Source: Halobellus sp. LT62 (lineage in GTDB: Archaea > Halobacteriota > Halobacteria > Halobacteriales > Haloferacaceae). From it: a stretch of 64,000 nt of DNA. Both the position numbers and the translations under genes were made by a program. Below the pieces are notes generated by a model that had not been told where the DNA came from, ran no database searches, and saw nothing but the letters and a program-made list of their open reading frames with translations. The DNA lies in NCBI RefSeq assembly GCF_037031285.1, contig NZ_JAYEZO010000002.1:930001-994000 (forward strand), written 5' to 3'. Shown piece after piece: positions 8,877 to 17,290 of this stretch (within the stretch, counting starts at the first letter, position 1; each line of letters starts with the position of its first letter).

Positions 8877-10628
8877 TCACTTCGCGCCGGGGTTCGTCAC
8901 CGCGCCGTTGGCGGCGGAGTCGAAGTCGTTGCCGTACTTCGCGAGCACACCGGAGGTGTACTGCGGCTCGCGCGGCTCCCACGCCTCGCGCCGAGCGTCG
9001 AGTTCGGATTCCGAAAGATCGACCGACAGCTCGCGTTCGGGGATGTCGACGGTGACCTCGTCGCCGTCCTCGATGAGGCCGATCGCGCCGCCGACGGCGG
9101 CCTCGGGGGCGACGTGGCCGACCATCGGGCCGCGGGTCGCACCGGAGAAGCGGCCGTCGGTCAGGAGCGCGACGTCGTCCTCGTGACCCTGACCGACGAC
9201 GGCGGCGGTGACGCCGAGCATCTCGCGCATCCCGGGGCCGCCCTGCGGGCCCTCGTTCCGGATGACGAGGACGTCGCCCGACTCGATGTGACCCTCTTGG
9301 ACGTACTCCATCGCCTCTTCCTCGCCCTCGAAGACGCGGGCGGGACCGTGGTGGTGGAAGGCGTCGTCGCCGGTGACCTTTAGCACCGCGCCGTCGGGCG
9401 CGAGGTTCCCGGTGAGGATCTTGATCGCGCCCTCCGCTTGGTAGGGATCGTCGACGGTGTAAATGAAGTCGCCGTCGATCTCGTCGTCGTCGGGGAGATC
9501 GAGTTGCGCTAGCTCCTCGGCGATCGTCCGGCCCGTGACCGTCATCGCGTCGCCGTGGAACAGCCCGGCGTCGAGCAGGCGACGGACCACGACCGGGACG
9601 CCGCCCTCCTCGTGGAGATCGTTCATCGTCTTCGTTCCGCCCGGCTGGAGGTTCGCGATCTTCGGCGTGCGCTTCGAGATCTCGTCGAACTCCTCGATCG
9701 AGAGGTCGATCCCGGCCTCGGCGGCGAGCGCGAGCAGGTGCAGCACGGCGTTGGTCGAGCCGCCGATCGCGACCTGCAGGGCGATGGCGTTCTCGAAGGA
9801 TTTCTTCGAGAGGATGTCGGAGGGGCGGATGTCGTTCTCGACGGCGTTGAGGACGGCTTCGCCGGCGCGACGCGCGACGTCGTAGCGCTCGGGCGATTCC
9901 GCGGGCGCGTCGGCGGTGCCGAGCGGAGCCATCCCGAGCGCCTCGGAGATCGAGGCCATCGTGTTGGCGGTGAACATCCCGCCGCAGGAGCCCGCACCGG
10001 GGCAGGCGTGGCGCTCGAGATCGTCGAGTTCGTCGGCGCTCATCTCGCCCTGCGCGTAGGTGCCGACGCCCTCGAAGACGTTCTGGACGGTGACGTCGCG
10101 GCCCTCGTGTTGCCCGGGCATAATCGACCCGCCGTAGAGAAAGACCGAGGGCAGGTCCGTGCGAATCGAGGCCATCATCATTCCCGGGAGGTTCTTGTCA
10201 CAGCCCGCGACGGTGACGAGCGCGTCCATCCGTTCGCCGAAGGCGACGAGTTCGACGGAGTCGGCGATGACCTCTCGGGAGATCAGCGACGCCTTCATCC
10301 CCTCCGTCCCCATCGAGATGGCGTCGGAGATGGTGATCGTGCCGAACTCGATCGGCATCCCGCCGGCCGCTTCGATGCCCTCGATAGCGGCGTCGGCGAC
10401 GTCGTCGAGGTGGACGTTACACGGCGTGATGTCGGCGGCGGGATTGGCGACGCCGACCATCGGCGAGCCGAGGTCCTCGTCGTCGAAGCCCATCGCGCGG
10501 AACATCGCGCGGTGCGGCGCTTTGTCCGGGCCCTCCGTGACGTCCGAGCTGGGGAGGTCCGGGTCCTTTCCGTGAGAGAACGGCTCCGCTTCGCCGTCCT
10601 CCCGTTCGGGTGGTTCCTGCTGGCTCAT
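8877..10628 (-). CDS. ilvD: Dihydroxy-acid dehydratase
   Basis: A 583-residue Fe-S dehydratase that converts 2,3-dihydroxy-isovalerate and its homologue to 2-keto acids in valine, leucine and isoleucine synthesis. Cluster-ligand motifs are [11 protein letters not shown] (near residue 150) and [17 protein letters not shown] (near 215), and [14 protein letters not shown] follows at about 290. The length is normal for the family. The ATG at 10628 is 24-31 nt downstream of a TATA-like box, so the mRNA is probably leaderless. It is monocistronic. Confidence 0.96.
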   Translation of the reverse strand: MSQQEPPEREDGEAEPFSHGKDPDLPSSDVTEGPDKAPHRAMFRAMGFDDEDLGSPMVGVANPAADITPCNVHLDDVADAAIEGIEAAGGMPIEFGTITISDAISMGTEGMKASLISREVIADSVELVAFGERMDALVTVAGCDKNLPGMMMASIRTDLPSVFLYGGSIMPGQHEGRDVTVQNVFEGVGTYAQGEMSADELDDLERHACPGAGSCGGMFTANTMASISEALGMAPLGTADAPAESPERYDVARRAGEAVLNAVENDIRPSDILSKKSFENAIALQVAIGGSTNAVLHLLALAAEAGIDLSIEEFDEISKRTPKIANLQPGGTKTMNDLHEEGGVPVVVRRLLDAGLFHGDAMTVTGRTIAEELAQLDLPDDDEIDGDFIYTVDDPYQAEGAIKILTGNLAPDGAVLKVTGDDAFHHHGPARVFEGEEEAMEYVQEGHIESGDVLVIRNEGPQGGPGMREMLGVTAAVVGQGHEDDVALLTDGRFSGATRGPMVGHVAPEAAVGGAIGLIEDGDEVTVDIPERELSVDLSESELDARREAWEPREPQYTSGVLAKYGNDFDSAANGAVTNPGAK

Positions 10629-10651
10629 ACGTGGGACGTAGTCGCAGTGGC

Positions 10652-10659
10652 ATTAAAAG
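10652..10659 (-). promoter_or_regulatory. TATA-like box of ilvD
   Basis: On the minus strand CTTTTAATG lies about 24-31 nt before the ilvD ATG, the position of box A for a leaderless transcript. The 82-bp repeat element begins about 24 bp further upstream. Confidence 0.5.
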
Positions 10660-10682
10660 GCCACGCATAGCCGCACTGCGAT

Positions 10683-10764
10683 ATAGTAGCGTTTGCAAGT
10701 CTTCAGTCACTCGATCGCACGCTGTCGTGCGATCGGCTGAGAGGTCAGTTGCAACCGCTACTAT
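10683..10764 (-). mobile_element. 82-bp palindromic MITE-like element, copy 1
   Basis: A short element with near-perfect terminal inverted repeats (ATAGTAGCGTTTGCAA ... TTGCAACCGCTACTAT) and an inner palindrome (GATCGCAC ... GTGCGATC). Its reverse complement aligns end to end and without gaps with the element at 20923-21004, with about 13 mismatches by my hand count. No open reading frame and no clear target duplication. It lies in the spacer upstream of ilvD. Confidence 0.85.
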
Positions 10765-10792
10765 CGGTGTGGGGCGATGATGTTCGCGAGCG

Positions 10793-10800
10793 TTTATATA
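10793..10800 (+). promoter_or_regulatory. TATA-like box TTTATATA
   Basis: A strong AT-rich octamer in a GC-rich spacer on the plus strand with no plus-strand gene behind it. It lies 25 nt before the first stem of the candidate structured RNA at 10818. Confidence 0.45.
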
Positions 10801-10817
10801 TGAGAACGCGGCCAGAG

Positions 10818-10925
10818 GTGCCGTGGTGTGAGAGCTACCCCGCGCCGCTTCGCGGTTGCTCGGCACGTCGACGCGGGTGTGAGGGCGACGCTTCCCGGCC
10901 GTCCCACCCGGTCGTCCGCGAGCGG
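10818..10925 (+). ncRNA. Candidate structured RNA: two stem-loops with matching GUGUGAG bulges
   Basis: This is the rest of the 343-bp gap between ilvD and moaB. Stem-loop 1: GTGCCG (10818-10823) pairs CGGCAC (10861-10866). Inside, AGC (10833-10835) pairs GCT (10858-10860), and CCGCG (10840-10844) pairs CGCGG (10851-10855). Stem-loop 2: CGCGG (10872-10876) pairs CCGCG (10916-10920), and GGCGA (10884-10888) pairs the adjacent TCGTC with one G-U. In both, GTGTGAG (10826-10832 and 10877-10883) bulges on the 5' side with nothing opposite. Transcription is inferred from the TATA box only. GC-rich DNA pairs easily, so this remains a candidate. Confidence 0.4.
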
Positions 10926-10971
10926 GTGCCGACTGTTCGCCCAAATTCGCCCGAGAGCCTCGCCCTCGCGC

Positions 10972-11550
10972 TCACTCCGCGGGTCGCGTCGCCAACCCTG
11001 CCAGATGCGGCGCTTCGGGAACGATGATCTCCTCGCTGCCGAGTCGCGCGGCGTTCTCGCTGCCGGGCAGGCAGAACACGGGAACGCCGTGGACGATTCC
11101 CGCCGTCGCTCGCGTCCCGACCACGCGGGTTCCGATCTCGTCCTCGGAGTAGCGTCTGAACAGTTCGCCGAACCCCGGCAGCGTCTTCTCGAAGCGGTCG
11201 CCGACGGCCTCGACGGTCACGTCGTCCGGTGTAACGCCCGTTCCGCCGGTCGTGACGACCACCTCGACGTCGTCGCGCTCGACGATGGCATCGACCTTCG
11301 ACTGGAGCGTGTCGAAGTCGTCGGGAACGACCTCTCTGACGGTAATCTCGTGGCCTGCGGATTCGAAGGCCGACGCGATGACGTCGCCCGCGGGGTCCTC
11401 GTCGAGCGACCGCGACGTCGAGACGGTGAACACCGCCACGCCCAGCGCGCCGACGTCGTGCGCGTGGTGGTCGTCGTGCTCGTGGGATTCGCTGTCGTGA
11501 TGACCGTGTGTCTCGTGCTCGTGAGAGTCGTGGTCGTGCTCGTCGCTCAT
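10972..11550 (-). CDS. moaB: MoaB/MogA-type molybdenum cofactor protein with His-rich N-terminus
   Basis: A 192-residue MoCF_biosynth-domain protein. Homologues adenylylate molybdopterin before molybdenum insertion. The start MSDEHDHD is an ATG; an upstream TTG in frame is unlikely. Residues 1-31 are a His/Asp/Glu-rich segment with 12 histidines, absent from ordinary MoaB. The domain follows: ALGVAVFTVSTSRS, VVVTTGGTGVTPDDVT (near 110) and VFCLPGSENAARLG. The head probably binds metal ions, which is an inference. It is separate from the molybdoenzyme genes at 31-44 kb but serves the same cofactor. Confidence 0.92.
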   Translation of the reverse strand: MSDEHDHDSHEHETHGHHDSESHEHDDHHAHDVGALGVAVFTVSTSRSLDEDPAGDVIASAFESAGHEITVREVVPDDFDTLQSKVDAIVERDDVEVVVTTGGTGVTPDDVTVEAVGDRFEKTLPGFGELFRRYSEDEIGTRVVGTRATAGIVHGVPVFCLPGSENAARLGSEEIIVPEAPHLAGLATRPAE

Positions 11551-11689
11551 ATCGGATCTGTGCAGTTCCGTCGACAAAGGTTCACCTCCTCGGCCTTCGG
11601 GTGTGATTCACTCTCACGACAGGACCGACGGGCACGGGGTCCGCGAGGAGATCGGTGCGGAGAAACAGATCGATTCGATTCGAAGCCGC

Positions 11690-11866
11690 TCAGTTGTCGC
11701 CCGATTTCGACTGCCACTCGTAGCTGCGGCGCTTGGCCGACTTGCCGAAGCCGCACGAGGAGCACTTCTTCTTCTTAACGTGGTAGGACTTCTCGCCGCA
11801 GCGGCGGCACTTGACGTGCGTCGTCTTGTTCTTCTTTCCTTGACTGGGGGTTCCTGCGCCCGTCAT
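11690..11866 (-). CDS. rpl37e: Ribosomal protein L37e
   Basis: A 58-residue basic zinc-finger protein of the large ribosomal subunit. The start is [20 protein letters not shown]; the zinc ligands form CRRC and CSSC pairs (residues 20-23 and 35-38), all four present. Its ATG overlaps the stop of the LSm gene (ATGA, 11863-11866), so the two are translationally coupled. The LSm-L37e pair is a conserved arrangement in Halobacteria. Confidence 0.97.
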   Translation of the reverse strand: MTGAGTPSQGKKNKTTHVKCRRCGEKSYHVKKKKCSSCGFGKSAKRRSYEWQSKSGDN

Positions 11867-12093
11867 GTTTGTATCGTGACGACGTTGTCGCCGCGTATAA
11901 TCGTTGTGTCTTCGACCGCCGTCGCGTCGAGGTCTCCGGCGGCGTCCTCGGCGTCTGCAGACGGTTCGAGCACGGCGTTCATGTGTTGGTCGTACCCGGA
12001 AAGCGTTCCGTAGTACGCGGTACCGTCCTTCAACGTGACCGTGACGACGTCTTCGAGTGCGGCTTCGAGAACGTCGAGGGGTCGTCCGCTCAT
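11863..12093 (-). CDS. lsm: LSm (Sm-like archaeal) RNA-binding protein
   Basis: A 76-residue Sm-fold protein that forms a heptameric ring binding U-rich RNA. Sm1 is [36 protein letters not shown] (residues 7-42) and Sm2 is [11 protein letters not shown] near the C-terminus (the IRG motif). A short acidic insertion ([11 protein letters not shown]) lies between them. It is first in a two-gene operon with rpl37e. A TATA-like box 22-30 nt before the ATG indicates a leaderless mRNA. Confidence 0.95.
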   Translation of the reverse strand: MSGRPLDVLEAALEDVVTVTLKDGTAYYGTLSGYDQHMNAVLEPSADAEDAAGDLDATAVEDTTIIRGDNVVTIQT

Positions 12094-12114
12094 ACCTCAA
12101 CGCCTCCCGTTTTG

Positions 12115-12123
12115 GTATTAAAT
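12115..12123 (-). promoter_or_regulatory. TATA-like box of the lsm-rpl37e operon
   Basis: On the minus strand CATTTAATACC is centred about 26 nt before the lsm ATG, which fits a leaderless transcript. Confidence 0.55.
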
Positions 12124-12245
12124 GTGCCGGACCGACGTTCGGCGTCCGTTCGACCGCGTTCGCGACCGCCGAGGTGGAGGTCCGTTCGGGAGCAGTCGCC
12201 TGCGGGCGTCTCACACTGATCGGGAGTATCGTAAATCCTCATAGA

Positions 12246-12273
12246 ATTCTCGCCACCCCCACGTGGCGAGAAT
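12246..12273. terminator. Perfect 11-bp hairpin downstream of the histidine kinase gene
   Basis: ATTCTCGCCAC (12246-12256) and GTGGCGAGAAT (12263-12273) are exact reverse complements with a 6-nt loop. The hairpin lies 26 bp past the kinase stop and about 150 bp before lsm. There is no T-run after it on the minus strand, so a terminator role is only one possibility; a processing or protein-binding site is another. Confidence 0.45.
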
Positions 12274-12298
12274 ATCTGGACAGTTACGATAACCCCTA

Positions 12299-13597
12299 TC
12301 AGACGTCGGCGGCGAGCGGCACGTGTATCGAGACGCGGCTGCCGTCGCCGTCCCGGTTCTCCGCGGCGATCTCGCCGCCGAGCCGTCGAACGACGAAGCG
12401 GACCAGCCAAAATCCGAGGCCGCTTCCGTGCTGCAGCGGCGTTTCCTCCTCGGCGTGCAGCGCGGTCAACTCCTGCGGAGGGATTCCGGGCCCCTCGTCG
12501 ACGACGCGTATCTCGACCCAGTCGGGGACGTGGCTGGGCGTTACTTCGATGTGGACGACTGGTCCGTCGCCCGTGGCGGGATCGTCGTTGTGCTTGATCC
12601 CGTTCTCGCAGAGTTCGACGAGTGCGACGTGGAGTCGTTCGGAAACGCGCATCGATGAGTCTACCTCACACGCCGCTTCGACGCGCCCCTCCGTCCACTC
12701 GCCTTCGACTGTCCGACGCGTGGAGGCGATGACTTCGGAGAGCTCCGCCGTCTTCGTGGGGACCTCGTCGAACAGCCGCTCGATGTTGCGCACCGTTTCG
12801 GCCAACCCGAGCCACCGGTCGGCGATTCGATCGAGCACCGCAGCGGAGTCGGCGACCTCGTCGTCACCGTGCTTCTTGAGGACGTTCGCGTGTCCTCGAA
12901 GCAGATTCAGGTCGTTCCGGACGTTGTGGCGCATCAGGCGATTCAGTACCTCCGCCTGCTGCTCGCGGCGCTGTCGTCGCGTTACGTCGATGTGAAAGAT
13001 GACCTGCCCGTCCGCCTCGTCAGCTCGTGGGACCGCCTCCGCGACGGTTTGGATCAGATGCCCATCCACACCGACGAGCGTACAGACGGAACCGGCGGGG
13101 TTGTCTCCGTCGTCTGTGTCCGCCTCTGAAACGCACTCGTGCGCGGTGAACGCGCGGGTGAACCCGTGATCTCGTTCGTTCTCCGGCTGTGGTTCCGAAC
13201 GCCGAGAATCTGTCGAGTTTCGGTGATCGCGACCACGTGGGGCGAGCGGGCCCGTCGCCCCCGATGCGTCGCTCTCATCCGTAGTCGTCTCCGAACCGTC
13301 CTCGTTTGTGGTAGCATCGCAACCGTCGGTCTGCTCGCACTCCCACGCGTCCGCGTTGCGCTCTGGGTTCGGATCGAGCGTTGGCGGCGTCGCGCCCGGC
13401 GCGTACACCGCCGTCGCGGGCTTCCCGATGAGATCCTCGCGAGCGTAGTCGAGTCGCCGGGCGAACCGAGTGTTACAGTCGTCGATCGTCTGCGTACCGT
13501 TGTCGCCGATCGTCGTGCAAACAGTCAGCACCGGTAGGCGCTCGAAGAGGTCGACGCCCGCAGTCCCGCAGATCACAGCTGATTCGTCCCCAGTCAC
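12299..13597 (-). CDS. Sensor histidine kinase with PAS-like input domain
   Basis: A 432-residue cytosolic kinase with no membrane segment. Residues 15-70 resemble a PAS-type domain (CNTRFARRLDYAREDLIGKPA). A long disordered acidic/Thr/Ser insertion (about 75-150) separates it from the rest of the PAS domain. The phosphoacceptor helix is NRLMRHNVRNDLNLLRGH near residue 228, typical of haloarchaeal kinases. The HATPase domain has ELCENGIKHND (N box), VDEGPGIP (G1) and GSGLGFWLVRF (G2). No response regulator is adjacent, so it is an orphan. The start appears to be GTG at 13597. Confidence 0.9.
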   Translation of the reverse strand: MTGDESAVICGTAGVDLFERLPVLTVCTTIGDNGTQTIDDCNTRFARRLDYAREDLIGKPATAVYAPGATPPTLDPNPERNADAWECEQTDGCDATTNEDGSETTTDESDASGATGPLAPRGRDHRNSTDSRRSEPQPENERDHGFTRAFTAHECVSEADTDDGDNPAGSVCTLVGVDGHLIQTVAEAVPRADEADGQVIFHIDVTRRQRREQQAEVLNRLMRHNVRNDLNLLRGHANVLKKHGDDEVADSAAVLDRIADRWLGLAETVRNIERLFDEVPTKTAELSEVIASTRRTVEGEWTEGRVEAACEVDSSMRVSERLHVALVELCENGIKHNDDPATGDGPVVHIEVTPSHVPDWVEIRVVDEGPGIPPQELTALHAEEETPLQHGSGLGFWLVRFVVRRLGGEIAAENRDGDGSRVSIHVPLAADV

Positions 13598-13755
13598 GCT
13601 TATCGGTATCGCTGACGTCTTTGATAGTCAACGTTTCCCCGAAAGTATCGAATACGATAATATCTGCTACGCCTGTCCGGCGCAGAGGAACGGCTGGGAA
13701 CTCCCGTTCTCCCCGCCGTCACCGTTGACTCGTCGGACGGGTCGTCACTAACCCG

Positions 13756-13767
13756 GATAGTTTTTAG
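13756..13767 (+). promoter_or_regulatory. TATA-like box for the rnj leader transcript
   Basis: GATAGTTTTTAG is the last convincing AT-rich box before rnj. No TATA-like sequence lies 25-30 nt before the ATG at 14006, so transcription probably begins near 13787 and leaves a leader of about 220 nt. Confidence 0.45.
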
Positions 13768-13786
13768 TCCCCCGCCGAGAACCGAC

Positions 13787-14005
13787 CAGTACCAGAACTC
13801 CCGCGGGCAAGTGCCTCGATGCGATCGGGGCACGCGGGACCGACGACCGACGCGCTGTAAGACGCCGGGGCCGATCGGTCCCGAGACGCGTCGCCTCGCA
13901 GTCGGGCGACAACCACGCCACGCCGGGACGTTTGAGTGAGCACCCCGCCGCGTTGGAAGGGCGGTTGAGCCCTTCCCCGTGGCTTTCGATGCTCGGGATT
14001 CAACT
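13787..14005 (+). ncRNA. Structured 5' leader upstream of RNase J
   Basis: This is the main content of the 408-bp gap between the kinase and rnj. Hairpin A: TCCCGCG (13799-13805) with CGCGGGA (13833-13839), enclosing GTGCCTCGAT (13811-13820) with ATCGGGGCAC (13824-13833); the shared base at 13833 can serve only one stem. Hairpin B is built on GACGC and GCGTC around GGGGCCGATCGGTCCC (13867-13882). Hairpin C: GGAAGGGC (13955-13962) with GCCCTTCC (13969-13976), extendable outward through CCGCG and CGTGG with a G-U pair. No open frame in it looks coding. It could be a cis-regulatory leader or a separate RNA. Confidence 0.45.
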
Positions 14006-15364
14006 ATGGAAATCGAAATCGCGACAATTGGCGGATACGAAGAAGTCGGTCGACAGATGACGGCCGTTCGCGCGGGCGACGACGTCGTCATCTTCGATAT
14101 GGGCCTGAACCTCAGTCAGGTCCTCATCCACGACAACGTGGAGACCGAAAAGATGCACAGCCTCGATCTGATCGACATGGGCGCGATCCCGGACGACCGG
14201 GTGATGTCCGACCTCGAGGGCGACGTGAAAGCCATCGTGCCGACGCACGGTCACCTCGACCACATCGGCGCGATCCCGAAGCTCGCCCACCGGTACGACG
14301 CGCCGATCGTGGCGGCACCGTTCACGATCGAGCTCGCGAAACAGCAGGTCGAAGACGAGACGAAGTTCAGCGGGAGCTTCAACAACGACTTCATCAAGAT
14401 GGAGGGCGGCGAGACGATGTCGATCGGCGACTCCGGCAACGTCGAGATGGAATTCGTCCACGTGACGCACTCGATCATCGACGCGGTCAACCCGGTCCTG
14501 CACACGCCCGAGGGCGCGATCGTTTACGGCCTCGACAAGCGGATGGACCACTCGCCGGTGCTGGAAGACCCTATCGATATGGAGCGGTTCCGCGAGATCG
14601 GTCGCGAGGGCAACGGCGTCCTCTGTTACATCGAGGACTGTACGAACGCGGGTCGGAAGGGCCGCACGCCCTCCGAGTCGCACGCGCGTAACCACCTCGA
14701 AGACACGATCCGATCGATCGAAGATTACGACGGTGGCATCGTCGCCACGACGTTCTCCTCGCACGTCTCACGCGTCTCCTCGATCGTCGAGTTCGCGAAA
14801 GACATCGGACGACAGCCCGTCCTGCTTGGTCGTTCGATGGAGAAGTACTCCGGGACCGCGGAGCGGCTCGGCTTCGTCGACTTCCCCGACGACGTCGGGA
14901 TGTACGGCCACCGCAAGTCCGTCGACCGGACGTTCAAGCGGATTATGAAGGAGGGCAAGGAGAACTTCCTGCCCGTCGTCACGGGCCACCAAGGCGAGCC
15001 GCGCGCGATGCTCACCCGGATGGGTCGCGGCGAGACTCCCTACGAAATCGAAGACGGCGACAAGGTAATCTTCAGCGCGCGGGTCATCCCGGAGCCGACC
15101 AACGAGGGCCAGCGCTACCAGTCCGAGCGCCTGCTGCGGATGCAGGGCGCGCGGATCTACGACGAGATCCACGTTTCCGGCCACCTCCGCGAGGAGGGCC
15201 ACTACCAGATGCTCGACGCGCTCCAGCCCCAGCACGTCATCCCGGCGCACCAAGATCTGAAGGGCTTTTCACCGTACGTCGACCTCGCGGAGTCGCAGGG
15301 CTACGCCCTCGGCCGGGATCTGCACGTCACGCGGAACGGGAATATGATCCAGCTGGTGGAGTGA
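14006..15364 (+). CDS. rnj: RNase J (beta-CASP metallo-beta-lactamase ribonuclease)
   Basis: A 452-residue archaeal RNase J, a processive 5'-to-3' exoribonuclease. I start it at [17 protein letters not shown]; nine more in-frame codons upstream are possible but unlike the family. The metal-binding motif is [14 protein letters not shown] (residues 76-89), with a second His in [10 protein letters not shown]. The C-terminal part has [16 protein letters not shown] and the final-motif region HVIPAHQD. It is followed after one base by idsA (TGA-G-ATG), so the two are co-transcribed and probably coupled. It has an unusually long structured leader. Confidence 0.95.
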   Translation: MEIEIATIGGYEEVGRQMTAVRAGDDVVIFDMGLNLSQVLIHDNVETEKMHSLDLIDMGAIPDDRVMSDLEGDVKAIVPTHGHLDHIGAIPKLAHRYDAPIVAAPFTIELAKQQVEDETKFSGSFNNDFIKMEGGETMSIGDSGNVEMEFVHVTHSIIDAVNPVLHTPEGAIVYGLDKRMDHSPVLEDPIDMERFREIGREGNGVLCYIEDCTNAGRKGRTPSESHARNHLEDTIRSIEDYDGGIVATTFSSHVSRVSSIVEFAKDIGRQPVLLGRSMEKYSGTAERLGFVDFPDDVGMYGHRKSVDRTFKRIMKEGKENFLPVVTGHQGEPRAMLTRMGRGETPYEIEDGDKVIFSARVIPEPTNEGQRYQSERLLRMQGARIYDEIHVSGHLREEGHYQMLDALQPQHVIPAHQDLKGFSPYVDLAESQGYALGRDLHVTRNGNMIQLVE

Positions 15365-15365
15365 G

Positions 15366-16412
15366 ATGAGTTCGGACGCGGCGGAAGGGCGGGTACTCGA
15401 CGCGGTCCGACAGCGGCGCGAGCTCGTCAACGAGGCGCTCGACGAGGACGTCCCGATGAAGTCGCCCGAGCGTCTGTACGAGGCGACGCGCTACCTGCTG
15501 AAGGCCGGCGGCAAGCGGCTCCGGCCGACCGTCGCCCTGCTGACCGCGGAGGCGCTCGCGGACGTCGAGCCCCTCTCGGTCGACTACCGCGCGTTCCCGG
15601 CGCTCGACGGCAGCGACATCGACATTATGTCGGCCGCGACGAGCATCGAGGTCATCCAGTCGTTCACGCTGATCCACGACGACATTATGGACGACGACGA
15701 CCTCCGCCGCGGCGTCCCCGCCGTCCACAAGGAGTACGACACCGAGACCGCCATTCTCGCGGGCGACACGCTCTACGCGAAGGCGTTCGAGTTGCTCTCG
15801 GAGACCGGCGCGGACCCCGCCAACGGCCTCGAAGCCGTCAGACGGCTGGCGACCACGTGCACGCAGATCTGCGAGGGACAGGCCCTCGACGTCGAGTTCG
15901 AGCGTCGGACCGAGGTGCTCCCCGAGGAGTACCTCGAAATGGTCGAGCTGAAGACCGCCGTGCTCTACGGCGCGGCGACCGCGACGGCCGCGGTGCTGAT
16001 GGACGCCGACGACGAGACCGTCGAGGCGCTCTACCGCTACGGCATCGACTCCGGGCGCGCGTTCCAGATTCAGGACGACGTCCTCGATCTGACCGTTCCC
16101 TCCGAGAAACTCGGCAAGCAGCGCGGCTCCGACCTCGTCGAGAACAAGGAGACGCTCATCACGCTGCACGCGCGCCAGCGGGGCGTCGACGTCGACTCGC
16201 TCGTCGGGACCGACGACGTCGATTCGGTCTCTGAGGCCGAGATCGACGTCGCCGTCGACGAGCTCGACGCCGCGGGCTCGATCGAGTACGCCGAATCGAA
16301 GGCCGAAGAGCTCACCGCGAACGCGAAGGCCCACCTCGACGTCCTTCCGGACAACGAGGCGCGGGCGCTCTTAGAAGACCTTGCGGACTATCTGATCACG
16401 CGCGGCTACTGA
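15366..16412 (+). CDS. idsA: Geranylgeranyl/farnesyl diphosphate synthase
   Basis: A 348-residue trans-prenyltransferase that condenses IPP with allylic diphosphates to make GGPP for archaeal ether lipids. Motifs: KAGGKRLRP (near residue 40), the first Asp-rich motif LIHDDIMDDDDLRRG (near 102), GDTLYAKAFELL, and the second Asp-rich motif FQIQDDVLDL (near 233). The ATG begins one base after the rnj stop. The pairing of an RNA exonuclease with isoprenoid synthesis recurs in haloarchaea; the reason is not known to me. Confidence 0.95.
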   Translation: MSSDAAEGRVLDAVRQRRELVNEALDEDVPMKSPERLYEATRYLLKAGGKRLRPTVALLTAEALADVEPLSVDYRAFPALDGSDIDIMSAATSIEVIQSFTLIHDDIMDDDDLRRGVPAVHKEYDTETAILAGDTLYAKAFELLSETGADPANGLEAVRRLATTCTQICEGQALDVEFERRTEVLPEEYLEMVELKTAVLYGAATATAAVLMDADDETVEALYRYGIDSGRAFQIQDDVLDLTVPSEKLGKQRGSDLVENKETLITLHARQRGVDVDSLVGTDDVDSVSEAEIDVAVDELDAAGSIEYAESKAEELTANAKAHLDVLPDNEARALLEDLADYLITRGY

Positions 16413-16489
16413 GCAAATCGCGGTTACTTAGCCACCGCGGCTACTACCGTCGCCGCCGGGTCAACGACTGCGATTCACTTTTCGACGCT

Positions 16490-17173
16490 TCAGACGCCGA
16501 GCGCGTCGGCCAACTCGAACAGCGACTCGACCGTCAGGTCCGGCTCGCCGTCGAACGGCTCCCACGGGCTCGCTTTTCGATCCGCCCAGACGCCCTGCAT
16601 CCCGGCGTGTTGTGCGCCCATCACGTCGAACCACGCCGCGGTGACGTGTGTGATCCCGTCGATCGGGGTCCCCGTTCGCGCCGCAGCGTGCCGGTACAGT
16701 TCGGCTCTCGGTTTGAACGTCTCGACCTCGTCGGCGCTGATCGTGTCCGCGAGGAGGTCGCCGATGTCGGCGTGCTCGACCATCGACGCGAGCATTTCTG
16801 GATTACCGTTCGAGACGACGTAGCAGTCGTAACCGCCCTCGCGGAGGCGTTCGATCCCCTCGCGGACGTCGTCGAAGACGTCGAGTTCGTGGTAGACCGC
16901 GAGGATCTCGTCGCGCTCGTCCGTCGAGAGATCGACGCTGTGGGCGTCCAGCGCGTGCTGGAGCGCGTCGCGGTTCATCTCGTAGAACGGCTGGTAGGCG
17001 TCGATCTCGTTGGCGACGAAGGTGTACTCCAGCGACCGCGCGCGCCAGAGCTTCGAGACCGGCTCCGGGTCGTCGACGCGGTCTTTCAGGGCCGACTCGG
17101 CGGCGTCGACGTCGACGATGGTGCTGTAGGAGTCGAACGTGACCGTCTCCACGCGGTCGGGATCGAAGGGCAT
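16490..17173 (-). CDS. HAD-superfamily hydrolase, haloacid dehalogenase type II-like
   Basis: A 227-residue HAD hydrolase starting MPFDPDRVETVTFDSY; a TTG nine codons earlier is less likely. Motif I is TFDSYSTIVDV, with the nucleophilic Asp about residue 14. The helical cap follows, then motif II VSNGNPEML near 125, Lys in ETFKPRAELY, and WFDVMGAQHAGMQGVW. It resembles L-2-haloacid dehalogenases, but the usual GT after motif I reads ST and the dehalogenase SSNAFD motif reads TAAWFD. The true substrate may therefore be a phosphate ester. It is convergent with idsA. Confidence 0.85.
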   Translation of the reverse strand: MPFDPDRVETVTFDSYSTIVDVDAAESALKDRVDDPEPVSKLWRARSLEYTFVANEIDAYQPFYEMNRDALQHALDAHSVDLSTDERDEILAVYHELDVFDDVREGIERLREGGYDCYVVSNGNPEMLASMVEHADIGDLLADTISADEVETFKPRAELYRHAAARTGTPIDGITHVTAAWFDVMGAQHAGMQGVWADRKASPWEPFDGEPDLTVESLFELADALGV

Positions 17174-17290
17174 CGACGGACGTTCGCTCGCAACCGACAA
17201 AACAGTACGGTGATCGGGCGGTCAGGCGGTCGGGCGAGCGGGCGTTCCGCCCGCCGGACGATTATTGGTTGTCGACGACGAAATCACCGT

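Noticed and set aside
13848-13872. A tRNA-like anticodon loop (CTGTAAGA between GCG and CGC)
   Set aside because: The stem is only 3 bp, and there is no T-arm GGTTCAAATCC, D-arm or acceptor stem around it.
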